A stretch of DNA of 9,572 nt from assembly GCA_013696535.1 (NCBI GenBank), contig JACCYI010000349.1, forward strand, positions 1-9,572. The letters run 5' to 3'. Position 1 is the stretch's first letter. Every line of letters begins with the position of its first letter. The position numbers and the translations under genes are program-made. The DNA is from Solirubrobacterales bacterium (GTDB lineage: Bacteria > Actinomycetota > Thermoleophilia > Solirubrobacterales > Solirubrobacteraceae). Under the pieces are notes generated by a model that saw only the letters and a list, made by a program, of their open reading frames with translations, did not search any database and was not told the DNA's origin. Of the stretch, positions 1 through 6,302 are shown piece by piece.

Positions 1-1038
1 CACGAGCTGGGCGTCGTCCTGCTTGGCTGGCTCGTCCTCGGCCACCGGCAGCCGCAGATCCTCCGGGACGTCGACGCCGTAGAGCTTGGCGGCGTTCAGC
101 CCGAGCACCTTCTTCTTCGCCTCGGTGGTCCAGCGCGGGAAGTCGGAGAAGGTGTCGTCCGGGTAGTCCCAGGCCACGAGGCCCTCGACCTGCCACTTCG
201 GCTCCCAGATGCCGTAGTCGCTTCCGAACAGCATCTTGTCCTCGCCCACCCAGAACAGCAGCTCGCCCATGCACTTGGCGAAGAAGCGCGGACGGGCGTG
301 CATCAGGGCCCCTACAACGACCGAGAGACCAGCGTAGACGTTGGGCTCCTGAGTCGCCATGAAGCAGAAGTCCTCGATCCGCGGGAGCCCGACGTGCTCG
401 ACGATGAAGTTGAGGTCCGGGTGGCTCGTGGCCGCGTGGTCGACGTCGGAGACGTCGAAGGCGTCCTTGTCCAGGGGCCAGATCGTCGGGCCCTTGTGGA
501 CGTGGACATTCTTGATTCCGAGCTCCTCGCAGAGCTCCAGGAACGGCTCCGCCTCCGGGTCTTTCAGCGTCCACCCGCGCGAGCCGTCGCGCCACTCGGC
601 GGTGTAGAGCTTGACCCCCTGGAGGCTGTAGCGCGCATGATCGTCGCGGAGCTGCTGGAGGCCGGCCTCACCTTCGCGGGGATCCCAGCGCCCGTTGACG
701 CGCAGCCGGCCTTCGAAGCGATCCAGCAGCGCGGCGTTCTGCTCGATGGAGTTGAAGCCGGCGGCGTACCACTCCTTGAGGTACGTCGACTGGAAGATCG
801 CGTGGTCGACGTGGCCCTCCTGGAAGACGTCCTTCTCGAAGTCGTCGGCGGAGTACTTCTGGAAGTGCTCGAGAGTCCAGTGGGTCTCGGGAGGACCGAG
901 GCTCTGGTAGGCGTGGAAGCACTCGATCCAGCCCTTGGCGTATTGCTCCTGGCCCTTGACCCAGTTCTCCGGGCTGGCGTCCCAGAAGTGGAGGTGGCTG
1001 TCCACGATGAAGTACTGCTCGCCGTCCTTTTCGTACAT
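1..1038 (-). CDS. Amidohydrolase (PF04909 type) of the monooxygenase operon, C-terminus cut by the window edge
   Basis: The reading frame opens at ATG 1038 and is still open at base 1, giving 346 residues. It shows the metal site of the amidohydrolase-2/ACMSD-like TIM-barrel family: HxH in VDSHLHFW (H15, H17), a lysine in GVKLY (K143), histidines in NVHVHKG (H179/H181) and EHVG (H215), and the late aspartate in FGSDYGIWEPK (D274). All expected ligands are present, so it looks active and cytoplasmic; no signal peptide is seen. The acidic tail after about residue 325 suggests that little is missing. It starts 2 bases after the mimD stop, with a modest AGAGGA ribosome site inside mimD, so it is probably co-translated. 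Genes of this family commonly follow mim/prm monooxygenase genes, but their reaction is not established. A hydrolytic, decarboxylase-like or accessory role in handling the oxidised product is inference. Family confidence is high; substrate unknown. Confidence 0.93.
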   Translation of the reverse strand, partial: MYEKDGEQYFIVDSHLHFWDASPENWVKGQEQYAKGWIECFHAYQSLGPPETHWTLEHFQKYSADDFEKDVFQEGHVDHAIFQSTYLKEWYAAGFNSIEQNAALLDRFEGRLRVNGRWDPREGEAGLQQLRDDHARYSLQGVKLYTAEWRDGSRGWTLKDPEAEPFLELCEELGIKNVHVHKGPTIWPLDKDAFDVSDVDHAATSHPDLNFIVEHVGLPRIEDFCFMATQEPNVYAGLSVVVGALMHARPRFFAKCMGELLFWVGEDKMLFGSDYGIWEPKWQVEGLVAWDYPDDTFSDFPRWTTEAKKKVLGLNAAKLYGVDVPEDLRLPVAEDEPAKQDDAQLV

Positions 1039-1040
1039 GT

Positions 1041-1400
1041 CTACTTCACTTCCTCTAGGTCGAAGCCGATGTATTCTGCGGCGTCCTCTGGATTCGCGAA
1101 GAGGATCACCTCCTCGTCGAGCACGACCATGCGGCCGTAGTGCGTCGACATGATCTCCTCGAAGTCGTCGTTGCCGAAGTCGGCCCACCCGAGCGCGTCG
1201 GCGATCTCCTCGTAGTTGAAGTGGATCTCGCCGTCGCCGTCGAGGCGGATCATCGACGGGAGCTCCTCGACCGTGACCTCTCCCTTCTCGCGCATTACCT
1301 GCGCGACGACATGGCCGACCTGGTTGTTCATGAGGGTCACGCCGGCACGGTTGGACGATGTGCGGTCGGACTTGAAACGGTCCTCGGTGGACTCGCTCAT
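1041..1400 (-). CDS. mimD: Monooxygenase coupling (effector) protein MimD/PrmD
   Basis: This 119-residue protein belongs to the MmoB/DmpM family of cofactor-free coupling proteins, which bind the hydroxylase and control substrate access and electron transfer at the di-iron site. The segment [18 protein letters not shown] (about residues 25-42) followed by a hydrophobic/acidic pattern through [11 protein letters not shown] (62-72) is typical of the fold. The length fits the family (roughly 90-140). The first 20 or so residues are polar and probably a flexible tail, as in other coupling proteins. There are no metal-binding motifs, as expected. The ATG overlaps the mimC stop (ATGA, 1397-1400), and an AGGAGG sits 10 bases upstream (1411-1416). 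Being the last monooxygenase gene fits the A-B-C-D order of propane and acetone monooxygenase clusters. The prmD name would serve equally well. Confidence 0.93.
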   Translation of the reverse strand: MSESTEDRFKSDRTSSNRAGVTLMNNQVGHVVAQVMREKGEVTVEELPSMIRLDGDGEIHFNYEEIADALGWADFGNDDFEEIMSTHYGRMVVLDEEVILFANPEDAAEYIGFDLEEVK

Positions 1401-2515
1401 GCGGTCTTTGCCTCCTTGGGGGTTTCGATGCCGATGTCTGAGAGCAGCCCAGCGAATCGCGTCTGGGCGCGCTCGAGCGAGTCATCGAAGCGGACGGCCT
1501 TCTCCGAGAGCTGAGACCACATGGGCTGCAGCTGGCGGGCGGCCTCGATGCTCCGGGGGGTCCAGGTGGCGAGCCAGTCCTGCATCGTCTCCTTGTTGGC
1601 CTCGCCGTGCTCGGAGTCCTCGGCGAGCATGCCGAAGAGCGCCCGCGCCCCGCGCTGCTCGCGCGCGGTGTCCGACTCCCCCGAGCCCATCAGCGTCGGT
1701 GTCGTGAAGTCGCCCTGCAGCGCGGCCACCTGCATCACGAACCCGCTGCGGAACAGCTCACCGACCAGCGGTTCGAACACGACAGCCGTCGCGAAGAAGG
1801 CCTCGGCCCAGTCGCGGGTGGCGGTGAGCTGCTCGACGTTCTTGCGCACGCCCTGCCAGACCGGGTCTGACTGCCAGGTCTCCTTGTGCACCTCGCCGTC
1901 GAAGCCCTCGATCTCCTCGGAGAGGTCGAGGTTGTAGAGGATGATGTCCTGCGCGAAGCGGAGCTTGTGGAGCGCCGCGACCGCCAGGGCGTTGTTGATC
2001 ATGTTGGTCGGAGCGTCCCGCTGGGCCGGGGTGTAGACGTAGAGGCCTATTCCCTGCTCGCCATGCGCGAAGGCTGAGACGTGCTTGGCGACGATGTCGA
2101 TCCAGTTCCGGTTCCAGTTCGCGAAGGAGTGCGCTGCCTTGGCGTTGGCGATGTTGTGGCCGACCTGGCGGACGACGTTCGCGTTGTTGCGGTAGATCGT
2201 CTGCTCCCACTCCTCATTGGGATCGCGGAACACGTGCCAGTCGGTGGACTTGAGCGCGGTCCACTCCTTGGGATAGCCCGACGTGCCGTCCGCGAAGCCG
2301 TAGATCCAGCCCTGGGTGAGATGGCGTTCAGGGTCCGGCTGGACGTCGAAGGTGACGTCCTCATAGACCGACGCCCGGCGCTTGGCGGGGGTGAAGTAGT
2401 TGTAGGACCGGCTGGTCGAGGAAGGGAACTCCTGCGACCCGGCCTCGGCATCCGTGAAGACGGGCTTCGGAACGTTGCGCTCCGGCTTCGAGCCATCCTT
2501 GGTGGTGGTGCTCAT
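1397..2515 (-). CDS. mimC: Di-iron monooxygenase hydroxylase beta subunit MimC/PrmC
   Basis: This 372-residue protein is the small (beta) subunit of the hydroxylase. It has the ferritin-like helical fold of the alpha subunit but is structural and carries no complete pair of ExxH iron motifs. Recognisable family segments are [20 protein letters not shown] (about 36-55), the tryptophan-rich stretch [20 protein letters not shown], and a long helical run through [19 protein letters not shown]. In the holoenzyme, beta subunits pair with alpha to form the (alpha-beta)2 core, in which MimD docks. The ATG overlaps the mimB stop (ATGA, 2512-2515) and has GAGGAG-like pairing 11 bases upstream. The stop overlaps the mimD start in the same way, so B, C and D are probably translationally coupled. 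Length is usual for group 5 soluble di-iron monooxygenases. Nothing suggests damage. Confidence 0.94.
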   Translation of the reverse strand: MSTTTKDGSKPERNVPKPVFTDAEAGSQEFPSSTSRSYNYFTPAKRRASVYEDVTFDVQPDPERHLTQGWIYGFADGTSGYPKEWTALKSTDWHVFRDPNEEWEQTIYRNNANVVRQVGHNIANAKAAHSFANWNRNWIDIVAKHVSAFAHGEQGIGLYVYTPAQRDAPTNMINNALAVAALHKLRFAQDIILYNLDLSEEIEGFDGEVHKETWQSDPVWQGVRKNVEQLTATRDWAEAFFATAVVFEPLVGELFRSGFVMQVAALQGDFTTPTLMGSGESDTAREQRGARALFGMLAEDSEHGEANKETMQDWLATWTPRSIEAARQLQPMWSQLSEKAVRFDDSLERAQTRFAGLLSDIGIETPKEAKTA

Positions 2516-3570
2516 GTCGCGCTGGTCTCCTCGGGGGTGGCGGTGGTCGTGAACTTGTCGTAGAAGATGCGTGAGTCCGGGACGCCCTTGGCCTTGAGCA
2601 GATCCATGGCTGCCTCGACCATCGGCGGCGGGCCGCAGACGTAGGCGTCTGCATCAGCCAGGTCGGTCTCCCGACGCTCGACCACGTCGGTGATCAGGCC
2701 GCTTTCCCCGGTCCAGTCCTCTCCGGGGTCGTCGTCGGAGAGCGCCGGCACGAACTCGAAGCCCGACAGCGCCTTCGTGAGGCGTTCGAGCTCCTCGAGC
2801 GCGAAGAGGTCGGCGCTGCCCCGGGCGCCGTAGTAGAAGGTCGCCGGCCGTGCGTTCTCTTCCGCCTCCATCTGACGCAGCAGCGCGAGCATCGGGGCCA
2901 TTCCTGCACCGCCGCCGATCATCACGAGCGGTCGCTGCGAGCTTTCTCGCAACGTGAACGTGCCGTAGGGCCCGGTGATCGCCAGCTCCTGGCCTTCGCC
3001 GATCGTGCCGTCGGCGAGCAGGCCGGAGAAGTGCCCGTCCGGATAGAGCTTGATCATCAGCTCGACCCGCCCTGCGTCCGAGGGAAGGTTGGCCATGGAG
3101 AACGAGCGATGCTCGTCTTCCTTCCCCGGGATTCCCACGTCGATGTACTGGCCGGGATGGAACACGAGCTCCTTGGGGGACTCGAGCGTCAGCACGAGCC
3201 GGCGGATGTCGTGGGTGAGCTCCTCGACCGCCGCGACGCGGGTCTGCACGGTCTGCAGCGGCAGGCCGTTGCGCAGAATCTCCTCGTCGTAGTTGATGAG
3301 CTCGACCTCGAGGTCGGTCATCGGATGCGCGCGGCACAGCAGCGTCCAACCCTCGGCCTCCTCGAAGTCGGGCAGCGCGAAGGTCGAATAGCGGTCGAGG
3401 TCCACGTCACCGTCGAGCAGGAAGGACTTGCACGCGGAGCACTGGCCCTCCTTGCATCCGTGCATGAGCATGACGCCCTGTCGGAAGGCGGCATTGAGGA
3501 CGGTCTCGTCCTCGTTGACCTCTATGTCGATGCCGACCGGCTCGAACCGGACGTTGTACGTCTCACCCAC
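2512..3570 (-). CDS. mimB: Monooxygenase reductase (2Fe-2S, FAD, NADH) MimB/PrmB
   Basis: With the GTG start at 3570 the protein has 352 residues and passes electrons from NADH to the hydroxylase. Domains in order: a plant-type 2Fe-2S ferredoxin with C39, C44, C47 (HGCKEGQCSACKS) and C79 (LLCRA); an FAD domain with RSFSMANLP (155-163), the RxYS-type flavin motif; and an NAD domain with GGGAGMAP (219-226) and YVCGPPPM (310-317). Upstream in-frame starts, such as ATG at 3648, would begin translation inside the hairpin at 3641-3670 and add about 26 residues not expected of the family. GTG 3570 has AGGAGG 9 bases upstream and begins MGETYNVRFEPV, close to where the ferredoxin fold starts. The gene lies 109 bases after mimA, the only sizeable gap in the operon, and overlaps mimC by 4 bases. 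All cofactor residues are intact. Confidence 0.94.
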   Translation of the reverse strand: MGETYNVRFEPVGIDIEVNEDETVLNAAFRQGVMLMHGCKEGQCSACKSFLLDGDVDLDRYSTFALPDFEEAEGWTLLCRAHPMTDLEVELINYDEEILRNGLPLQTVQTRVAAVEELTHDIRRLVLTLESPKELVFHPGQYIDVGIPGKEDEHRSFSMANLPSDAGRVELMIKLYPDGHFSGLLADGTIGEGQELAITGPYGTFTLRESSQRPLVMIGGGAGMAPMLALLRQMEAEENARPATFYYGARGSADLFALEELERLTKALSGFEFVPALSDDDPGEDWTGESGLITDVVERRETDLADADAYVCGPPPMVEAAMDLLKAKGVPDSRIFYDKFTTTATPEETSAT

Positions 3571-3579
3571 CGTGCGCCA

Positions 3580-3585
3580 CCTCCT
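3580..3585 (-). promoter_or_regulatory. Ribosome binding site that sets the mimB start
   Basis: The minus strand reads AGGAGG here, 9 bases before GTG 3570. This perfect anti-Shine-Dalgarno match, lying downstream of the intercistronic hairpin, supports GTG 3570 over the longer start at 3648. Confidence 0.8.
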
Positions 3586-3640
3586 CTCGCCGTACTGCGG
3601 GGTGACCGACCCGCCTATTCGGCCACCCCTCGCCTCTACA

Positions 3641-3670
3641 CCGCGCACGCGACTGAAGTCGCGTGCGCGG
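3641..3670 (-). repeat. Strong inverted repeat (hairpin) between mimA and mimB
   Basis: CCGCGCACGCGACT (3641-3654) and AGTCGCGTGCGCGG (3657-3670) are perfect reverse complements separated by 2 bases. In RNA this gives at least a 13-pair GC-rich stem with a 4-base loop (UUCA on the minus strand, closed by C-G). It begins 9 bases after the mimA stop. No T-run follows on the transcribed strand, so it is not a classical intrinsic terminator. It may protect the 3' end of mimA mRNA, mark a processing site, or act as a partial U-less terminator. The rest of the gap (3571-3640) holds only the mimB ribosome site. Confidence 0.88.
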
Positions 3671-3679
3671 TACGTCGGG

Positions 3680-5338
3680 CTACGCCGCCGCCGGTGCCGG
3701 CGCTGGCCTTCCGGCCGGGCCGCCCTTCTTGTACTGGGCTACGTACTTGTCGCGGTCCTCCTTAGACATCTCGTTGAGGAGGACGTTCGGGCTCTGGAGC
3801 GTGTTGCCCCGCACGTTGTCGAGCGTCCACATCTTCTTCGGATCGAGATCCAGGTGCGGCTGTGGGATGGTGGTCTTGCCGTCGTCGCGGACGTAGCCGA
3901 GCTCCTCCATGATGTCGGCGACGTCCATGCCGTGGTAGAGGGTCTCCCACTCGCGCTTGCCGGTGAGCCGGCCCATAGCCGGCGTCGGGCGCCCCTCGTA
4001 CTCCGGGCGGAACGCGACCGCGTCCGTCCAGTGGCAGGTCTCCGAGCAGTACGTGCGGACCTGACCGTCGACCTCATCGGCCACCATGTCCTCGCGGATC
4101 AGGCAGGGGACCATGCAGCTCCAGCAGCGGTGCGGATACTCGTAGTTGGCTTCGGCCTCGAAGGCGATCGGGTTGTGCCCGTTCTTCTTGCCGAGCTCTG
4201 AGTACTTCTCCCACCACTTCCCGTACTTGTCGTACCAGCCCGGGTACTTGTGCTCGAACCACTCGAAGTCCGTGTCGTCCATCGCGTCGATCCGCCAGTA
4301 GTTGGCGAACCAGCCTGTCGCGAAGAACTGGGCGACCTCGTGGACATAACCCTTGTTCCAGATGCGGTTCCAGGACTCCTCGACCAGGTCGTGCGGGACG
4401 GTGAGGCCGTACTTCTCGAGCGGGATGAGGTAGGACCGGTAGTAGTCGTCGTAGATCCACCGGCGCCACATCTCGGCGTAGGACTCGCGATCCTTGCGGC
4501 GATCCTTGGTGCCGTACTCGATGAACGTGCCGATGGCGGCGTCCACCACGCAGTGGTTGTTCCACCAGGCGTAGCGCAGGTCACGCTCCAGCAGCTGCCG
4601 GTTGCGCTCGTCCGCGAGCGCCATGAGGATGATCGAGTAGCCGTTCGAGATGTGGCGAGACTCGTCGGACTGCACCGAGTGGAAGACCGTCGGCAGCAGG
4701 TAGTCGCCGTTGGCCGCCGCCTCGGCCGGCATCGCGACGAAGAGCACGTTCGTGAACGCGGTCTCGGCGACGATGGTGAGGTAGACGTTGGCCGCCGTGA
4801 TCGCGTCGCCGGTGATGAAGCCCTCGCCGAACTGCCGGCCGATCGTGCCGGCGTAGCAGTTGGAGAACGCCTTTTCGGAGATGTCGAATCCGGCCGGGTC
4901 CACGTAGTGGTTCATGTAGAGCCGCTTGAGGTTCATCTGGATCGTCGAGTGGCGGACCTCGTCGATCATCTGGATCGCCAGCCCGTTGTGCAACTCCGGG
5001 TTGGGCACGCAGCCGATCGTCAGCGGCATCGCCCTGGCGGCGGAGATCTCCGGGAACGGGATGATGGACAGGAAGAGCTTCTGCCACTCCATCCAGCGCT
5101 CCTGGACCTGGCGGAACATGTTTCCACGGATGGCCCCGTCCATCGCGCCGAAGACGCGGTTGTCCTTCTCCTCCTCCATCGGGAAGTACGACCGCAGGAC
5201 CTGCTTGAGCGGGTCCTTCTTGGGCGCCTTCTCGAACGTGTAGTCGGTGGCGTACTTCTCGACGGGCTCCACGTAGGTCGGATCCCAGGAGAGCTCCTGG
5301 ACCTTGTTGTGGGCCTTGGTGATACTGGCTCTGCTCAC
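3680..5338 (-). CDS. mimA: Di-iron monooxygenase hydroxylase alpha subunit MimA/PrmA (propane/acetone/phenol type)
   Basis: This 552-residue protein is the catalytic subunit, using O2 and MimB electrons at a carboxylate-bridged di-iron centre. The expected ligands are all visible: E97 (FPEIS), E127 and H130 (IDEVRH), E192 (AETAF), E226 and H229 (SDESRH). Stretches such as [26 protein letters not shown] and [20 protein letters not shown] closely resemble, from memory, mycobacterial MimA and related PrmA proteins of group 5. The C-terminal part carries a four-cysteine cluster (C405, C408, C431, C435), probably a YHS-like structural or metal-binding module. It ends in a proline/alanine tail (about 541-552). 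Known relatives oxidise propane at C-2, acetone to acetol, phenol, or cyclic ethers; which applies here cannot be read from sequence. The start is GTG 5338, with AGGAGG 9 bases upstream, overlapping the iclR stop (GTGA). Cytoplasmic; no defects seen. Confidence 0.96.
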   Translation of the reverse strand: MSRASITKAHNKVQELSWDPTYVEPVEKYATDYTFEKAPKKDPLKQVLRSYFPMEEEKDNRVFGAMDGAIRGNMFRQVQERWMEWQKLFLSIIPFPEISAARAMPLTIGCVPNPELHNGLAIQMIDEVRHSTIQMNLKRLYMNHYVDPAGFDISEKAFSNCYAGTIGRQFGEGFITGDAITAANVYLTIVAETAFTNVLFVAMPAEAAANGDYLLPTVFHSVQSDESRHISNGYSIILMALADERNRQLLERDLRYAWWNNHCVVDAAIGTFIEYGTKDRRKDRESYAEMWRRWIYDDYYRSYLIPLEKYGLTVPHDLVEESWNRIWNKGYVHEVAQFFATGWFANYWRIDAMDDTDFEWFEHKYPGWYDKYGKWWEKYSELGKKNGHNPIAFEAEANYEYPHRCWSCMVPCLIREDMVADEVDGQVRTYCSETCHWTDAVAFRPEYEGRPTPAMGRLTGKREWETLYHGMDVADIMEELGYVRDDGKTTIPQPHLDLDPKKMWTLDNVRGNTLQSPNVLLNEMSKEDRDKYVAQYKKGGPAGRPAPAPAAA

Positions 5339-6174
5339 GTCGGGTTGCCTCCTTGGGGAGTCGTTCGGGTGGGGACGCTATGCGCGCTGGCCGCCCCCGC
5401 CAAGAAACTGGTGCTATTCCGCACGATGTTGGAAACGGCCTCAGCGAGAGCCTCGTGCTCGCGGTCGAAGGCGCGCACGGTGGTCGAAAGCCCAAGGACG
5501 CCGCGCAGGCGACCACGGGCGTCGAGCGCCGGCGCGGCGACGCAGCAGAAGTCCTGGTCGAACTCCTCGCGATCTACCGCGTAGCCTTGCTGTCGGACCC
5601 GTTCGAGGTCGGCGGCGAGCGCAAGCGGGTCGGTGATCGTGCCCGGGGTATAGGCCGGCAACCCACGGCGGGCGTAGCGGGCAAGAGCTGCCTCGGGCAG
5701 CCGCGCGAGCACGACCTTGCCCATCGCGAGGGCGTGCGCGTTCTCTCGGATCTGGGTTCCGAGCCCAGGCATCTTGGCCACGCCCTGCCGGCCGCGGACG
5801 ACCGCGATCTCGATGGCCCCGGCGCGCACCACGCCGAAGTAGGAGCGCTTGCGAGTGCGGGCGAAAAGCGCCTCGACGGCGCGCGCGCCGGTGTCGGGGA
5901 GAGGCTCCATGTCAGGCTCGACGGCGAGCGCTTGAGCTCGCGTGTCGATCCGGTATCGGCCGTCGCGATCGTGCACCGCGAAGCCCTCCTCGCACAGGGA
6001 GACGAGGAGGTAGTACGCGGTCGAGGTGCTCTTGCCCACGACGCGGGCCACCTCGTCGGCGCGCGCGCCTTCGGGGTGCGCCTGCAAGAAGGCGAGCACG
6101 CGCAGCACTTCCCGGGCAGTGGAGAGTCCACGGCGTCCGCGCGTCGGTGCTCGCTCCTCGGTGCCTGGCGTCAA
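5335..6174 (-). CDS. IclR-family transcriptional regulator, first gene of the monooxygenase operon
   Basis: From TTG 6174 the protein has 279 residues, normal for IclR regulators. An N-terminal winged helix-turn-helix spans about 17-75 ([32 protein letters not shown]). The ligand-binding IclR domain follows at about 95-255, with the family hallmarks [14 protein letters not shown] (147-160) and [20 protein letters not shown] (197-216) and an [10 protein letters not shown] segment. These proteins are cytoplasmic repressors or activators that bind small organic effectors. The stop overlaps the mimA start by 4 bases, so it must share a transcript with mimA unless a promoter lies inside it. It probably controls its own operon and perhaps the divergent regulator; direction and effector are not visible. 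I chose TTG because AAAGGAGA lies just upstream. The longer ATG at 6315 would cross the whole intergenic region and add an unconserved-looking leader. Confidence 0.92.
   Translation of the reverse strand: MTPGTEERAPTRGRRGLSTAREVLRVLAFLQAHPEGARADEVARVVGKSTSTAYYLLVSLCEEGFAVHDRDGRYRIDTRAQALAVEPDMEPLPDTGARAVEALFARTRKRSYFGVVRAGAIEIAVVRGRQGVAKMPGLGTQIRENAHALAMGKVVLARLPEAALARYARRGLPAYTPGTITDPLALAADLERVRQQGYAVDREEFDQDFCCVAAPALDARGRLRGVLGLSTTVRAFDREHEALAEAVSNIVRNSTSFLAGAASAHSVPTRTTPQGGNPT
5348..5353 (-). promoter_or_regulatory. Ribosome binding site of mimA inside the iclR 3' end
   Basis: The minus strand reads AGGAGG here, 9 bases before GTG 5338. It lies within the last codons of the IclR-family gene (GlyGly of the C-terminal TPQGGNPT), so ribosomes finishing iclR could reinitiate at mimA. 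Confidence 0.8.
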
Positions 6175-6181
6175 ACCCGCG

Positions 6182-6189
6182 TCTCCTTT
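6182..6189 (-). promoter_or_regulatory. Ribosome binding site that sets the iclR TTG start
   Basis: The minus strand reads AAAGGAGA, with GGAG ending 8 bases before TTG 6174. No other in-frame start nearby has comparable pairing, and the resulting protein begins shortly before the helix-turn-helix, as is usual for IclR regulators. Confidence 0.65.
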
Positions 6190-6221
6190 CTTGACCCTGC
6201 ACTCCGTTCTTACCCTTGGGT

Positions 6222-6240
6222 GCGCTGCAAGCGCGCTGCA
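6222..6240. repeat. 8-base direct repeat with 11-base period, possible activator/repressor site
   Basis: GCGCTGCA occurs at 6222-6229 and again at 6233-6240, so the start-to-start distance is 11 bases, about one helical turn. It lies 48-66 bases upstream of the iclR start, where a regulator of the mim promoter could bind. A role is inference; chance is possible in GC-rich DNA. Confidence 0.4.
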
Positions 6241-6275
6241 TCTGCCGGTTGCGAACTTGGCGCGTACGCCGGTAC

Positions 6276-6287
6276 CCTCGATCGAGG
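6276..6287. repeat. Perfect 12-base palindrome, candidate operator
   Basis: CCTCGATCGAGG is its own reverse complement. It lies 16-27 bases before the GAF regulator ATG, overlapping the weak -10 candidate at 6273-6278. That position would suit an operator for IclR or for autoregulation. TCGA-centred palindromes do arise by chance at this GC content, so a binding role is unproven. Confidence 0.45.
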
Positions 6288-6302
6288 AGACCGAGGAGAC
6301 AC

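Larger units (their letters stand above)
6175..6302. promoter_or_regulatory. Divergent control region between iclR-mimABCD and the GAF regulator
   Basis: These 128 bases separate two divergently transcribed regulators and must hold the main promoter of the mim operon and that of the GAF gene. On the plus strand TTGCGA (6249-6254) and TACCCT (6273-6278), 18 bases apart, form a weak sigma-70-like candidate for the GAF gene. No convincing -35/-10 pair is visible on the minus strand. I found no -24/-12 sigma-54 element, which fits the absence of an AAA+ activator. The GAF gene ribosome site GAGGAG is at 6293-6298. Confidence 0.6.

Noticed and set aside
298..1140. Plus-strand open frame of 280 codons
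   Set aside because: Antisense to the amidohydrolase and mimD; low-complexity composition and no recognisable motif.
3571..3648. Longer MimB reading from ATG 3648
   Set aside because: The start would lie inside the hairpin without a ribosome site; GTG 3570 has AGGAGG at 9 bases and begins at the ferredoxin domain.
3641..3670. Intrinsic terminator after mimA
   Set aside because: The stem is strong but no T-run follows on the transcribed strand, and the downstream genes needed for the same enzyme continue in the same direction, so a full stop is unlikely.
4250..5584. Long open frame (444 codons) on the plus strand
   Set aside because: It lies antisense to mimA, whose product has complete catalytic motifs; the translation is a valine/arginine-rich sequence without domains, typical of shadow frames in GC-rich coding DNA.
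6175..6302. Sigma-54 promoter, suggested by the AcoR-like regulator
   Set aside because: No TGGC-N8-TTGC type element is seen on either strand and the regulator lacks the AAA+ domain.
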